DNA of 64,000 nt from positions 186,001-250,000 of the forward strand of contig NZ_SUHQ01000002.1 of assembly GCF_004962245.1 (NCBI RefSeq). The letters are read 5' to 3'. The DNA comes from Mesorhizobium sp. Its GTDB lineage: Bacteria; Pseudomonadota; Alphaproteobacteria; Rhizobiales; Rhizobiaceae. The notes under the pieces were generated by a model, which did no database searches, was not told the DNA's origin, and saw only the letters and a program-made list of their open reading frames with translations. Positions 25,276-34,391 of this stretch are shown piece by piece. Each line of letters starts with the position of its first letter. Position 1 is the first letter of the stretch. A program made the position numbers and the translations under genes.

Positions 25276-26884
25276 GGGGTTCTCCTGATGCGGGTGATGA
25301 TGTGGCTTGGCAGGTGCTTGGTATCCACCAGTCCCGTCCGCGCGGGGTGGTGACATATTCCGGCCAGCGGAAATGGATCGGCGGTTCGTAGTCGCAGAGC
25401 GGCGCCAGCCAGTTCGAGCCGCCAATGCCACCGCCGGTGCGGGTGACGAATTCATCCATCGCCGCATCGCGGGCGGCCTTGTCTTCCAGCAGGCGCAATG
25501 CCGCGAGCGCGATCGTCTTCGCGGCGCAGATGACCATCGGGTCGATGGTGGCGGGAATGCCGCCCAGCGCGTTCATCGCCCAGGATGGATAGGCGTGGCC
25601 GCTCTCGGAGCGCAGCGCCGGCCGGGCGACGTAGAACCGCGCCGTCGGCGTGTGCCACGACATGTCGGTGTAATCGTCGGAGGTCGAATTGAGCTGCGAC
25701 GGCGGCAGGTCGCGACGCAGCAGAGCCTCCGCTTCCTGCGGCGCGATCAGCCGCTCCAGCTCGGCGATGAAAGGTTCGTCGCTCGCCATGCCACCGGCAT
25801 TAACCTGGATTTCGCGCGCGACCGCCTTGGCCGCCTCGTTCCAGCGCGGCGGCCCGACCGTCGACAGCGCCTCATAGGCAATACCGGCCATGGCGTGATT
25901 GGCCAGCCCCGGCCGCGACTTCGACACCCAGTGCCGCTCGTACCGGCAACCGCTCATTTTTGCGGCCGCTTCGGCATTGCGATCGAGCATGGCGGTGACC
26001 TGCTCGGCCATCGCTAAAGTCGGCACGCGGATCATGTACTGGATCTCGGCCAGACCCGCCGGCAGATTGTCCGCTGTCGCCTGCCCCGCCGTCAGGATCG
26101 CCTCGCTGATCGACCAGCCGCCCTGATGCGGCAGCATGGAATCTCGCAGCCCCTTGGAGGCCATGTACATCATCATGAGCGCGTCGTTGGCGCCGGGCGC
26201 CCTGACCGCCGAATGCGCCTGCGGGATGGGCGCTGCGTCGCCTGCCGCCCTCGCCCAGTGTTCCGGTTCGTCGCAAATGAAACGGTAGATCATCGCATAG
26301 GCCGCGCCGCAATGCGTGTCCCAGCGCGCCGTGTTGCAGAGCGGCAGCATGTAGAAGGGATGGAAGGAGATCATGCCGGCGAGCCCGTCATAATAGCCCT
26401 TCGCCGCATGGATCGGCTTTGATCCCCGCACCTTCTCCGCCGGCTCGCCGGTGAAGCGCAGCGTGCCCGGTATGCCGTGGCGCTGCATTGCCGCCTTGGT
26501 AGCCAGCAGCCCGCCGAGGCTGGCAATGCCGAGGCCGGAATGCGGATCGGTGTGGCCGCCGGCCTGTTCGCCGAGACCCGGACGCGGTCGCTTGACGGTC
26601 GCAGCATCCTGGCAATTGCCGGGCACCGCGTCGTATTCGGCGTACATGCCGATCGTCGGGCCGACGCCATTGGTCCAGTGGGCGCAAAAGGCGGTTGGCA
26701 TGCCGCCGGAGCCTTCCTCGACGGAAAAACCCTCGTGCTTCAGATGCTCGACATACCAGGCGGCCGACTGGTATTCGCGCCAGGCGGTCTCGCCGAAATC
26801 GAAGATCGTCCGCGTCCATGCCGACAGTGACGACTGGATGTCGTCCAGACAGGCAAGCGCGGTTGCTTGAGCCGAGTTCGTCAC
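25262..26884 (-). CDS. M20 family amidohydrolase (AbgB-like)
   Basis: A 540-residue zinc-dependent amidohydrolase resembling AbgB (p-aminobenzoyl-glutamate hydrolase subunit B). Visible are MYAEYDAVPGNCQDA, the metal-site stretch GGHTDPHSGLG, FTGEPAEKVRGSKP (Glu general base) and a dimerisation insert. The C-terminal metal residues lie in SDDYTDMSWHTPTARF. It would cleave an N-acyl or amide bond. The frame extends far upstream, but GTG at 26884 follows GGAGGA by about 4 nt and begins the homologous region; ATG at 26896 is possible. It is first in the operon with the DDAH-like gene, opposite a LysR regulator. Confidence 0.87.
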   Translation of the reverse strand: MTNSAQATALACLDDIQSSLSAWTRTIFDFGETAWREYQSAAWYVEHLKHEGFSVEEGSGGMPTAFCAHWTNGVGPTIGMYAEYDAVPGNCQDAATVKRPRPGLGEQAGGHTDPHSGLGIASLGGLLATKAAMQRHGIPGTLRFTGEPAEKVRGSKPIHAAKGYYDGLAGMISFHPFYMLPLCNTARWDTHCGAAYAMIYRFICDEPEHWARAAGDAAPIPQAHSAVRAPGANDALMMMYMASKGLRDSMLPHQGGWSISEAILTAGQATADNLPAGLAEIQYMIRVPTLAMAEQVTAMLDRNAEAAAKMSGCRYERHWVSKSRPGLANHAMAGIAYEALSTVGPPRWNEAAKAVAREIQVNAGGMASDEPFIAELERLIAPQEAEALLRRDLPPSQLNSTSDDYTDMSWHTPTARFYVARPALRSESGHAYPSWAMNALGGIPATIDPMVICAAKTIALAALRLLEDKAARDAAMDEFVTRTGGGIGGSNWLAPLCDYEPPIHFRWPEYVTTPRGRDWWIPSTCQATSSPASGEPHDRS

Positions 26885-26936
26885 CGGTTCCTCCATGGGA
26901 CGAGAAGAAAGCAGTGAAGCGCCTCGCCAAAAAGTG

Positions 26937-26955
26937 ATATGTTTTCCCGGCATAT
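26937..26955. promoter_or_regulatory. candidate LysR-type operator
   Basis: ATATG (26937-26941) and CATAT (26951-26955) form an inverted repeat with a 9-nt spacer, which gives the T-N11-A pattern of LysR boxes. It sits between the divergent amidohydrolase and LysR genes. Confidence 0.5.
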
Positions 26956-26980
26956 GCAAATTCGGTTCACCTGAGGCCTC

Positions 26981-27868
26981 TTGCGAATACCTTCCACTCA
27001 GGCGCTGCGCGCCCTCGACAGTTTTGCCCGACATGGCAGCGTATGGCGCGCCGCCGACGAACTGCATCTGACCCGCAGCGCTGTCAGCCATCAGCTTCGC
27101 CTGCTCGAACGCGATCTCGGCTTCGACCTGCTCGAACGCATCGGCAAGGGCGTGGCGCTGACGCCGCGCGGCCAGCGCTACGCCAGTGACGTGCGCAAGG
27201 CGCTGACGGTGCTGGGCGACGCGGTGAGCCGCCATGCCGGCACCGGCGTCGGCGGCTCGTTCAGCGTCAGCTGCACGCCGGGCTTCGCCTCGCTGTTTCT
27301 GTGTACTCACATTGGCGAATTCCGGCAGATGTACCCCGATGTCGCGCTGCGCATCCTGACGCCGCGGCGGCTGGACGACGTCAGCAATGCCGAGGCCGAC
27401 GCCTTCATCGCCTTCGGCGTCGGCAACTGGCCGAACCGGGCGGTCGAGCTCCTATGCGAGATTTCGTTTACACCGCTGTGCAGCCCGACGCTGCTCAACA
27501 AGATCGGTGGGTTTTCCAAGCCGGCCGACGTGCTGCGCGCCAATCTCCTGCATCTCGGCGACACCGAGGACTGGGCGCGCTGGCTGGCGCTGTCGAAGGT
27601 CGAGAATCCCGACGTCGAGGGCGGTATCTTCTTTTCCGACATGAACCTGGTTTTCTCGGCGGCGATCGCCGGCCAGGGCATCGCCATGGGCGACGAGCTG
27701 ACCAGTCGTCGGGCGCTCAGCGAAGGCCGGCTGGTGCGCCCCTTCGACATCGCGATCAAATCGCCGCGCTCCTACTTCCTGGTTTCCGAGCATGCCAAGG
27801 CGTCACATCCGGTGCTCGACGCATTCGGGGGGTGGCTAAGGTCGAAGCTGTCGGAGAACCAGCGCTAA
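26981..27868 (+). CDS. LysR family transcriptional regulator (GcvA-like)
   Basis: The 295-residue regulator starts with the LysR helix-turn-helix: TQALRALDSFARHGSVWRAA, LHLTRSAVSHQLRLLERDLG and LLERIGKGVALTPRGQRY. The remaining 200 residues form the two-lobed effector domain (FSVSCTPGFASLFL, then MNLVFSAAIAGQGIAMGDE). Its sequence style matches the GcvA subgroup. The start appears to be TTG at 26981 with GAGG 5 nt upstream. It is divergent from the amidohydrolase/DDAH-like operon and probably controls it through the inverted repeat at 26937. Confidence 0.9.
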   Translation: MRIPSTQALRALDSFARHGSVWRAADELHLTRSAVSHQLRLLERDLGFDLLERIGKGVALTPRGQRYASDVRKALTVLGDAVSRHAGTGVGGSFSVSCTPGFASLFLCTHIGEFRQMYPDVALRILTPRRLDDVSNAEADAFIAFGVGNWPNRAVELLCEISFTPLCSPTLLNKIGGFSKPADVLRANLLHLGDTEDWARWLALSKVENPDVEGGIFFSDMNLVFSAAIAGQGIAMGDELTSRRALSEGRLVRPFDIAIKSPRSYFLVSEHAKASHPVLDAFGGWLRSKLSENQR

Positions 27869-28017
27869 TCTCCCCCCTCGAGGGCGAGATGGCCGCGAAG
27901 CGGCCAGAGGGGGTCGGTCCGACGGGGCCCGGCCTTCTGCTGCAGAGATGGTTGGCGCTCTACGCGAGACGACCCCCTCTGTCGCCTTCGGCGACATCTC
28001 CCCCGCAAGGGGGAGAT
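27868..28017. repeat. composite palindromic intergenic mosaic element
   Basis: Four nested or adjacent inverted repeats fill the gap after the LysR gene. GGCCGC/GCGGCC lies at 27891-27905. AGAGGGGGTCG (27906-27916) pairs perfectly with CGACCCCCTCT (27970-27980). GTCGCC/GGCGAC lies at 27981-27995. ATCTCCCCC/GGGGGAGAT (27996-28017) closes with a GCAA loop. This is the structure of rhizobial REP/BIME-like mosaics. Confidence 0.75.
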
Positions 28018-28122
28018 TGGCGCCATAGATGAATCAAATTTGCCGATCAGGCGAAAACTATTCGGTTGCGGTGAGCGGCCGCCCTGCCTACGATTTCGAT
28101 CAGCATTGAGGACAAAGGCAGG

Positions 28123-29217
28123 ATGCAGCAACCCGGCCGGGCCGCAGAGATCAAGGCAATCGGGATCGGCAAGAGCTTCGGCTCGTTCCGTGCGCTGGAC
28201 GATCTGACGCTCGATATCGGCCGCGGCGAGTTCCTGACCCTGCTCGGACCCTCCGGTTCGGGCAAGACCACCTTCCTGATGATTCTTGCCGGTTTCGTGC
28301 AGCCGACCGACGGTCGCCTTTACAGCGACGGCGTCGACATCACCGAGCGGCCGGCCGAGCAACGCGCCGCCGGCATGGTGTTCCAGGGCTACGCGCTGTT
28401 CCCGCACATGTCAGTCGAGGCCAACATCGCCTTCCCGCTCAAGGTGCGCAAGAAATCGTCGGCCGAGATCAAGCGACGTGTCGGCGAGATGATCGAGCGC
28501 GTCGGGCTGAAGGGCCACGAAAAGAAACTGCCGTCGCAATTGTCCGGCGGCCAGCAGCAGCGCGTGGCGCTGGCGCGTGCCTTGGTGTTCGAGCCGGGCG
28601 TGCTTTTGCTCGACGAGCCGTTCTCGGCGCTCGACAAGGGCCTGCGCGGCCAGATGCAGGCCGAGATGAAGCGACTGCACCAGGAGACCGGCACCACCTT
28701 CGTCTTCGTCACCCATGACCAGAGCGAGGCGCTGGCGCTGTCGTCGCGCGTCGCCATCTTCAACCATGGAAAACTGCTGCAAGTGGGTAAGCCGGACGAG
28801 GTCTACGACCGGCCGGCCAACCGGTTCGTCGCCGAGTTCCTCGGCGAGATCAACATGCTGCCGCTGAAGGGCGTGCGCAATGCCGACAATGGCGCCATCG
28901 GGCTGTGCGAGGACCGCACTGTGAGCCTGCGTGGCAATGCCGGCGCCGTCGGCAGCAATGCCATCCTGGCGATCCGGCCAGAATACATGTCGATCGCGGC
29001 CGAAGCGGCAGCGGGCGAGAACGGCATCGCCGCGACGGCGACCGCCTCGACCTATCTTGGTGCCGCCACGCGGCTGGATCTCACGACGCGCCAGGGCGCC
29101 AAGGTGACGGTCTCGGTACCGAACGAGGTCGCCGCCTCGGCACTCAGCAAGGGCAATTCCGTATGGCTGACATGGCCGGCGGAAAAAGGTTTCCTCCTTC
29201 CGGACGGAGGACAATGA
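28123..29217 (+). CDS. ABC importer ATPase, polyamine type (PotA-like)
   Basis: The 364-residue ATPase has Walker A LGPSGSGKTT, the Q-loop VFQGYALFPHM, signature LSGGQQQR, Walker B VLLLDEPFSALDK and the H-loop VFVTHDQSEAL. The C-terminal TOBE domain (INMLPLKGVRN, then ILAIRPEYMSI) is typical of importers for spermidine, putrescine or related cations. It heads a four-gene operon with binding protein and two permeases. ATG at 28123 follows an AAAGGCAGG stretch. Upstream lies the palindromic mosaic. Confidence 0.92.
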   Translation: MQQPGRAAEIKAIGIGKSFGSFRALDDLTLDIGRGEFLTLLGPSGSGKTTFLMILAGFVQPTDGRLYSDGVDITERPAEQRAAGMVFQGYALFPHMSVEANIAFPLKVRKKSSAEIKRRVGEMIERVGLKGHEKKLPSQLSGGQQQRVALARALVFEPGVLLLDEPFSALDKGLRGQMQAEMKRLHQETGTTFVFVTHDQSEALALSSRVAIFNHGKLLQVGKPDEVYDRPANRFVAEFLGEINMLPLKGVRNADNGAIGLCEDRTVSLRGNAGAVGSNAILAIRPEYMSIAAEAAAGENGIAATATASTYLGAATRLDLTTRQGAKVTVSVPNEVAASALSKGNSVWLTWPAEKGFLLPDGGQ

Positions 29218-29290
29218 CGATCGGCGTGGCGGAGCGAAATCCGCCAGGCTGACTTTCGCCGAAACACCAACAACAAAAAGGGGAACTGAG

Positions 29291-30421
29291 ATGACAAGCA
29301 ATTCAAAGATGAGCGAAACCAAGAAACACTCCATCGAAACCCTGTCCGCCAGGGCGGCGCGCGGCGAGATCTCGCGCCGGCAGTTCACGCAGCTGGCCGC
29401 ACTCGTGCTGGCCGGCACGCCGATGCTGCTGCGCTCGACCGGTGCCTTCGCGCAGGCCAAGGAGCTGGTGCTGGTGAACTGGGGCGGCGACGCCATCACC
29501 GCCTATGACGCGGCCTATGGCCAAGCCTTCACCAAGGAGACCGGCATCACCGTCAAGATGGACGGCTCCGGCCCGACCGAAGGCGCGATCGCCGCACAGT
29601 TCAAGAGCGGCGCCCCGACCTGGGACCTCGTCGACGTCGATCCGTTCTCGGCCATCACGCTCGGCGCGCAGGGCATGCTGGAGCCGATCGATTATGCGAT
29701 CGTCGACAAGAAGAAGATGCGCGAGGGCTTCGGCTGGGAACATGCCGCTTCGACCTACTTCTTCTCCTATGTCATCGCTTATGATTCCGAGAAATATGGC
29801 AGCGAAGCACCGACCGGCATGGCCGATTTCTTCGACGTGGCAAAATTCCCCGGTAAGCGCTCGCTCTACAAATGGGGCGTGTCGAGCTGGGAAGCGGCAT
29901 TGCTTGCCGACGGCATCGCGCCGGCGGAGCTCTATCCGCTCGACCTCAAGCGCGCGCATGACAAGGTCGCCGCCTTCAAGGAGAACGTCGTGGCGTATTG
30001 GGGCGGCGGCGCCGAGAGCCAGAGCGTTCTGCTTAACGGCGAGGCCTCGATGGCAATCGTCTGGTCGACCCGCGCCTCGCTGATCGAGCAGGATTCCGGC
30101 GGCCAGATCAAGTTCATCTGGGACCAGGGCCTGATCTCGCCCGGCGCGCTCGCCGTGCTCAAGGGCAATCCCGGCGGCAAGGAGGCGGCGATGAAGTTCA
30201 TCGCCAGCGCCCAGGATCCGCAAAAGCAGCTGGTCATGTTCGACAAGCTCGGCCAGGGCCCGGCCAATCCGGCCGCCGATGCGCTGATCCCCGCCGACAA
30301 GAAGCGCATCAACCCTGTCGACCCCGAAAACATGAAGAAGCAGATCGCGCTCGACATGGAGTGGTACGCCAAGAACTACGGGGCAGCGCTCGACGAGTAC
30401 ACGAAGATCATCTCCGCCTGA
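29291..30421 (+). CDS. periplasmic substrate-binding protein of polyamine-type ABC importer
   Basis: The 376-residue protein has a twin-arginine type leader (ISRRQFTQLAALVLAG followed by a cleavage region ending AFAQA). The mature part is a family 1 solute-binding protein like PotD: LVLVNWGGDAITAYDAAYG at the start, TWDLVDVDPFSA, and SKWGV-type lobe sequence KRSLYKWGVSSWEAAL. It would deliver the ligand to the two permeases encoded next. AAGGGGAACTG lies before the ATG. The ligand is not certain; the neighbouring amidine and ornithine enzymes suggest a nitrogen-rich organic cation. Confidence 0.9.
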   Translation: MTSNSKMSETKKHSIETLSARAARGEISRRQFTQLAALVLAGTPMLLRSTGAFAQAKELVLVNWGGDAITAYDAAYGQAFTKETGITVKMDGSGPTEGAIAAQFKSGAPTWDLVDVDPFSAITLGAQGMLEPIDYAIVDKKKMREGFGWEHAASTYFFSYVIAYDSEKYGSEAPTGMADFFDVAKFPGKRSLYKWGVSSWEAALLADGIAPAELYPLDLKRAHDKVAAFKENVVAYWGGGAESQSVLLNGEASMAIVWSTRASLIEQDSGGQIKFIWDQGLISPGALAVLKGNPGGKEAAMKFIASAQDPQKQLVMFDKLGQGPANPAADALIPADKKRINPVDPENMKKQIALDMEWYAKNYGAALDEYTKIISA

Positions 30422-30445
30422 TAAGCCGGGATAACCGGGGTCGAG

Positions 30446-31279
30446 ATGAAAGCATACCTTTCCGACAGGATGGGCGCGGCGCTGTTGATGGCGCCGCTGC
30501 TCCTGTTCCTTGGTGCCGCCTATGCCTGGCCGTTCCTCGGCGTCGTCAATTGGAGCTTCACCCTGCCCGAACCGGGGCTCGGGCAGTACGGCGCGCTGGC
30601 CACCGATCCGCTTGTGCAGTCGGTGTTCATCCGCACCCTGCGCATCGCGGCAATCGTTACCCTGCTATCCGTCACTGCCGCCTATGCCATCACTGTGGTC
30701 TGGGTGCGCGGCACGCCGATGCAGCGCGTGGTCGCCGAGTTCTGCATCCTGGTGCCGTTCTGGATCTCGGTGCTGACGCGCGCCTTCGGCTGGGTGGCGC
30801 TCTTATCCAATCGTGGCCTGATCAACACCTGGCTGCAAGCGATCGGCTTCATCTCGGAACCGCTGACGCTGGTGCGCAATGAGTTCGGCGTCATCGTCGG
30901 CATGACGCATTTCCTCATTCCCTTCGCCGTATTTCCGCTGGCGTCGTCGATGCGCAGCCTCGACGACCGCGTGCTGCTGGCGGCGCGCGGGCTCGGCTCC
31001 AGCCGCATGCGCACCTTCTGGTCTGTCTTCGTGCCGATGACACGATCCGGCATCATCGGCTCGGCGCTTATCGTGTTCGTCTTTTCGCTGGGCTTCTTCG
31101 TGACGCCGGCGATCCTCGGCGGCGGCCGCAGCGTGATGATCGCCGAGCTGATCTATCTCCGCATCTTCCAGAGCCCGGACTGGGGATTGGGGGCTGCGAT
31201 CAGCGTCGTGCTGGTGCTGTTCGTCGGCGCGCTGATGGCGCTGCTGTTCCGCTATGTCAGACCGAAGCAGATGATCTGA
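30446..31279 (+). CDS. ABC importer permease (PotB-like)
   Basis: A 277-residue inner-membrane protein with six predicted helices. The cytoplasmic coupling (EAA) loop reads AARGLGSSRMRTFWSVFVPM, followed by TRSGIIGSALIVFVFSLGFF. It lies 24 bp after the binding-protein gene, and its stop overlaps the next ATG (TGATG at 31277-31281), so the two permeases are made together as the heterodimeric channel. Confidence 0.91.
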   Translation: MKAYLSDRMGAALLMAPLLLFLGAAYAWPFLGVVNWSFTLPEPGLGQYGALATDPLVQSVFIRTLRIAAIVTLLSVTAAYAITVVWVRGTPMQRVVAEFCILVPFWISVLTRAFGWVALLSNRGLINTWLQAIGFISEPLTLVRNEFGVIVGMTHFLIPFAVFPLASSMRSLDDRVLLAARGLGSSRMRTFWSVFVPMTRSGIIGSALIVFVFSLGFFVTPAILGGGRSVMIAELIYLRIFQSPDWGLGAAISVVLVLFVGALMALLFRYVRPKQMI

Positions 31280-32085
31280 TGCCGACCTACCGCCCCGGCC
31301 CCGTCTCGCTGATCCTCGCCGCACTCGTCGCGCTGTTCCTGCTGTTGCCGCTGCTTGCCGTTATCCCGGTGTCGCTGACGCCGAGCCGCATGCTGGCGAT
31401 GCCGTCCGGCGAATTGTCGCTGCGCCACTACCGGGCGCTGATCGAGGATCCGCGCTGGATCAACTCGATCCTGCTCTCGATCAGGATCGGCGTCGTCAGC
31501 AGCGCCTTCTCCACCGTGCTGGCGCTGTGCTTCAGCCTTGGTGTGTGGATGTTCCAGCCGCGCTTTACCGCCGTACTGGTCGGCTTCGTGCTGCTGCCGA
31601 TGGTGGTGCCGCCGGTCGTCTCGGCGATCACGCTCTACTTTCTGCTGACCTCGATCTCGGGTGTCAGTTCGTTCTTCGGCTACGACACCTGGCTCGGTGT
31701 CGCCATGGCGCATGCCGTGATGACGGTGCCCTTCGCCACGGTGCTGATCCTCGTCTCGCTCAGCCAGCTCGACCGCCGCATCGACCTTGCCGCGCGCGGC
31801 CTCGGCGCCACGGTGTGGGAGCGCGCCACCCGCATCATCATGCCCAACATCAAGTTCGGCATCGTCACCGCGGCCTTGCTGTCCTTCGTGCTGTCCTGGG
31901 AAGAGATCGGCGTCACCCTGTTCATCACCTCGGTTAACGCCATCACGCTGCCAAGGCTGATGTGGATGGGCCTGCGCGACAACATCGACCCGGCGATCGC
32001 CGCCCTCTCGGTGATCCTGATCATCATCACGGTTTTGGTGCTGGCGGTACGCAGCTTGGTGGGCAGGCTGCGCGGCGCGCACTAA
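31279..32085 (+). CDS. ABC importer permease (PotC-like)
   Basis: The 268-residue second permease has six membrane helices and the coupling loop AARGLGATVWERATRIIMPN. The N-terminal helix (LILAALVALFLLLPLLAVIP) and the SWEEIGVTLFIT segment before the last helices are usual for PotC. It is the last gene of the importer operon. The start overlaps the previous stop by one base. Confidence 0.91.
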   Translation: MPTYRPGPVSLILAALVALFLLLPLLAVIPVSLTPSRMLAMPSGELSLRHYRALIEDPRWINSILLSIRIGVVSSAFSTVLALCFSLGVWMFQPRFTAVLVGFVLLPMVVPPVVSAITLYFLLTSISGVSSFFGYDTWLGVAMAHAVMTVPFATVLILVSLSQLDRRIDLAARGLGATVWERATRIIMPNIKFGIVTAALLSFVLSWEEIGVTLFITSVNAITLPRLMWMGLRDNIDPAIAALSVILIIITVLVLAVRSLVGRLRGAH

Positions 32086-32193
32086 GAGCGAGGCAAGCCG
32101 GATCTAAAGCCGAAATTCGTCGGAACAAGTTGCGCCGATCCGTGTTGACTAGGGCCTCCGACAGCGGATGGCTCACCAACGGGAGATCGGAAA

Positions 32194-32721
32194 ATGGCGA
32201 CAACGAAAAAGGCCTCAACGTCGAAGACCAAAAGCCTCGAGGATCTGTTCCTCGACGGCCTGAAGGACCTCTACTACGCGGAAAAAAAGATACTGAAGGC
32301 CCTGCCCAAAATGGCCAGGGGCGCAGAAGCGAAGGAGGTCATGGCCGCGTTCGAAAAGCATCAAATGGAAACCGAGGGTCAGGTCGATCGCCTCGAGCAG
32401 GTGTTCGACCTTCTCGGAAAGCCGGCCCGCGGCAAGACCTGCCCCGCCATCGACGGCATTCTCGAAGAAGGCTCGGAAATACTCGAAGAGTATAAGGGAA
32501 TTCCGGCGTTGGATGCAGGCCTCGTTGCCGCGGCACAGGCTGTGGAACACTATGAAATAGCCCGCTATGGCACGCTTATCGCGTGGGCCGAACAGCTGGG
32601 CATGAAGGATGCCCTGCAGCTTCTCAGGACCACGCTGCAGGAAGAGGTGGCGACAGACGAAGCTCTCACAAAGCTGGGCGAATCCGGCGTGAATGAACGC
32701 GCCCTCGCAGAGGCCGCATGA
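32194..32721 (+). CDS. DUF892 ferritin-like protein (YciE/YciF family)
   Basis: The 175-residue protein is all-helical. After a Lys/Ser/Thr-rich tail it reads LEDLFLDGLKDLYYAEKKIL, then MAAFEKHQMETEGQVDRLEQ and AAAQAVEHYEIARYG, with Glu and His spaced like a four-helix ferritin-type di-iron site. DUF892 proteins are linked to stress and stationary phase but their reaction is unknown. ATG at 32194 has GGGAG upstream. It stands alone; the next gene is convergent across a hairpin. Confidence 0.9.
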   Translation: MATTKKASTSKTKSLEDLFLDGLKDLYYAEKKILKALPKMARGAEAKEVMAAFEKHQMETEGQVDRLEQVFDLLGKPARGKTCPAIDGILEEGSEILEEYKGIPALDAGLVAAAQAVEHYEIARYGTLIAWAEQLGMKDALQLLRTTLQEEVATDEALTKLGESGVNERALAEAA

Positions 32722-32735
32722 TCCCTTGCTATTCC

Positions 32736-32766
32736 CTGGGCCCTGGTGTTTGCCATCAGGGCTCAG
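32736..32766. terminator. hairpin between convergent genes
   Basis: CTGGGCCCTGGTG (32736-32748) pairs with CATCAGGGCTCAG (32754-32766), 13 pairs including two G-T, around a 5-nt loop. It lies 15 nt after the DUF892 stop. There is no long T-run, so strength is uncertain. Confidence 0.5.
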
Positions 32767-32855
32767 CCCCTTCCTCAGCGAATGACATTCCGCTGCCTGC
32801 CTAGCGCCGCTGTTGCGCATCATTGATGGGCTTCAAAAACCACATCCCGTCAAGG

Positions 32856-33920
32856 CTATCCCATGGCATGGCGGATGGTCTTGGACAGACGGCTAAGGAA
32901 TGCCGGTCTCGACGAGGCGTCAAGCTTCCACGACAGGACCGCCATCGCCATCTTCCGCGGCAGCATGCCCACCGACAGGAACCAGGCGGCAAGGACGGCG
33001 CGCCGTCGCAGGGACGCCGTCATTTCGAGGCTGGCTACGGCGCCGGCCGCCCCGAGCGCCAGCCGGGAATCGTTGGCCACGGGATGCCGGCGCCTGTCCA
33101 CGCACAGCGACGCCAGCCGCTCTTCCAGGTGGACCGGGTCGTGGCGGACGGTATCCGACGGCACGATGGTCAGGCCGATCCCGGCGGCCTGCTCCGACAG
33201 CGCCTCCATCCGCTGGAAATCGTGCCTGACCCGCCAGCGGGCCCGCTCGGCGAGCTTTTCGCCGAACACCGAATGGTTCGCGCCGTGGATCCGGTAGGCA
33301 CCGACGCATTCGTCGATGGATTGGACGTGTCCGTAAAGCGGCGCCAGCGTTGCAAGATAGCCATCGGCGCCCTGGCGGAACTCCGGCTCGGGAATCGGCA
33401 TGATCGCTTCCAGGGTTGCGCGATCAAAGGCCAGCCCGCTGGTCACGGTTGTCTGGTAACGGCCCTTGTGCAGCAGTTTCGGCATGACGTCACCGCTGTC
33501 GAAGGGCAGTTCAGGCGGCGGAAAGACGTCCTTGACGCGTTGCCGCTCGTCGACGATGTGCAGCCTGGACTGCACCTGGGCCGTTGCCGCATCCCAGATG
33601 TCGACGATCGTGGAAACGGCGGTCGGATAAAGGTAGTCGTCGGCGTCGAGAAAGAGAACGATCCTGCCGGAGCTTGCCGCAAAGCCGGTGTTGAACGCCG
33701 CCGCATGCCCGCCATTTTGCGCTCGCGGGCATGCGAGGATTTCGTCGCGATATGATTCTATGATTGTCGTGGAGTTGTCCTGCGATGCATCGTCGACGAC
33801 GATGACTTCGACATCCGCGTAGTCCTGCTCCAGGGCGCTATCGATGCTGCGTTTGAGGAAACGCGCGTAATTGTAGTTCGGGATGATGATGGATACCGGA
33901 ATTCTCGGCACGGGTTGCAT
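32856..33920 (-). CDS. family 2 glycosyltransferase
   Basis: A 354-residue GT-A enzyme: PVSIIIPNYNYARFLKRSID at the start, VIVVDDASQDNS and LFLDADDYLYP (metal motif). EFRQGADGYLATLAPLYG takes the place of the usual ED motif region. The open frame starts at 34076 and its first 52 residues are basic and without motif; ATG at 33920 is chosen since GAGG lies 9 nt upstream and the domain begins there, but the longer form is possible. It is away from the main polysaccharide locus and has no sugar-gene neighbour. Confidence 0.88.
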   Translation of the reverse strand: MQPVPRIPVSIIIPNYNYARFLKRSIDSALEQDYADVEVIVVDDASQDNSTTIIESYRDEILACPRAQNGGHAAAFNTGFAASSGRIVLFLDADDYLYPTAVSTIVDIWDAATAQVQSRLHIVDERQRVKDVFPPPELPFDSGDVMPKLLHKGRYQTTVTSGLAFDRATLEAIMPIPEPEFRQGADGYLATLAPLYGHVQSIDECVGAYRIHGANHSVFGEKLAERARWRVRHDFQRMEALSEQAAGIGLTIVPSDTVRHDPVHLEERLASLCVDRRRHPVANDSRLALGAAGAVASLEMTASLRRRAVLAAWFLSVGMLPRKMAMAVLSWKLDASSRPAFLSRLSKTIRHAMG

Positions 33921-34391
33921 CGCATTTGACCTCGCATCTTGCTTTGGTTTCGGCAAATCCGCTCGTGGGTCTGCCCCCCTCTTCAAGTGCCCGACGAGTT
34001 TCCTGAGGAAAGGCCCGCGGCTTTCCATCAGGAGACGGGTCACGTCTTGCGTGCGACTTCGCAATGAGGCCGCCATTGCCTTCGACGCTGGCCACCCGGG
34101 TCAAGAGTATGGTCGGCGGCAGCAAAGGCTCCGACGGTTTCGGCCAAGACGATCCCGCAACCGAGTCCGACGGAAATGGTGCCGCCTTCGGTCACGATCA
34201 GGTCGGATCGAAACGGACGGGCACCATGAAGGTATGGCAGATAGTGATCTTTAAATACGGCCGGAACAAGCCCCGCGCGCCGAAAACAGGGCCGGCATTG
34301 CGTTCAGGCGGCATGCGGCAGCGGCCCACATGCTGGGCCAGAGCCGGCGACGAGCCGGCTCCGGGCTTTTACAGTCTGGTCGCCTGAACGG
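33921..34391. other. intergenic region with a GC-rich hairpin
   Basis: The gap before dctA's 3' end holds the hairpin GAGCCGGC/GCCGGCTC (34341-34361, 5-nt loop), followed on the plus strand by CGGGCTTTT. It lies about 30 nt past the dctA stop on the minus strand and may stop that transcript. The left part could code the N-terminus of the neighbouring glycosyltransferase. Nothing else was recognised. Confidence 0.4.
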
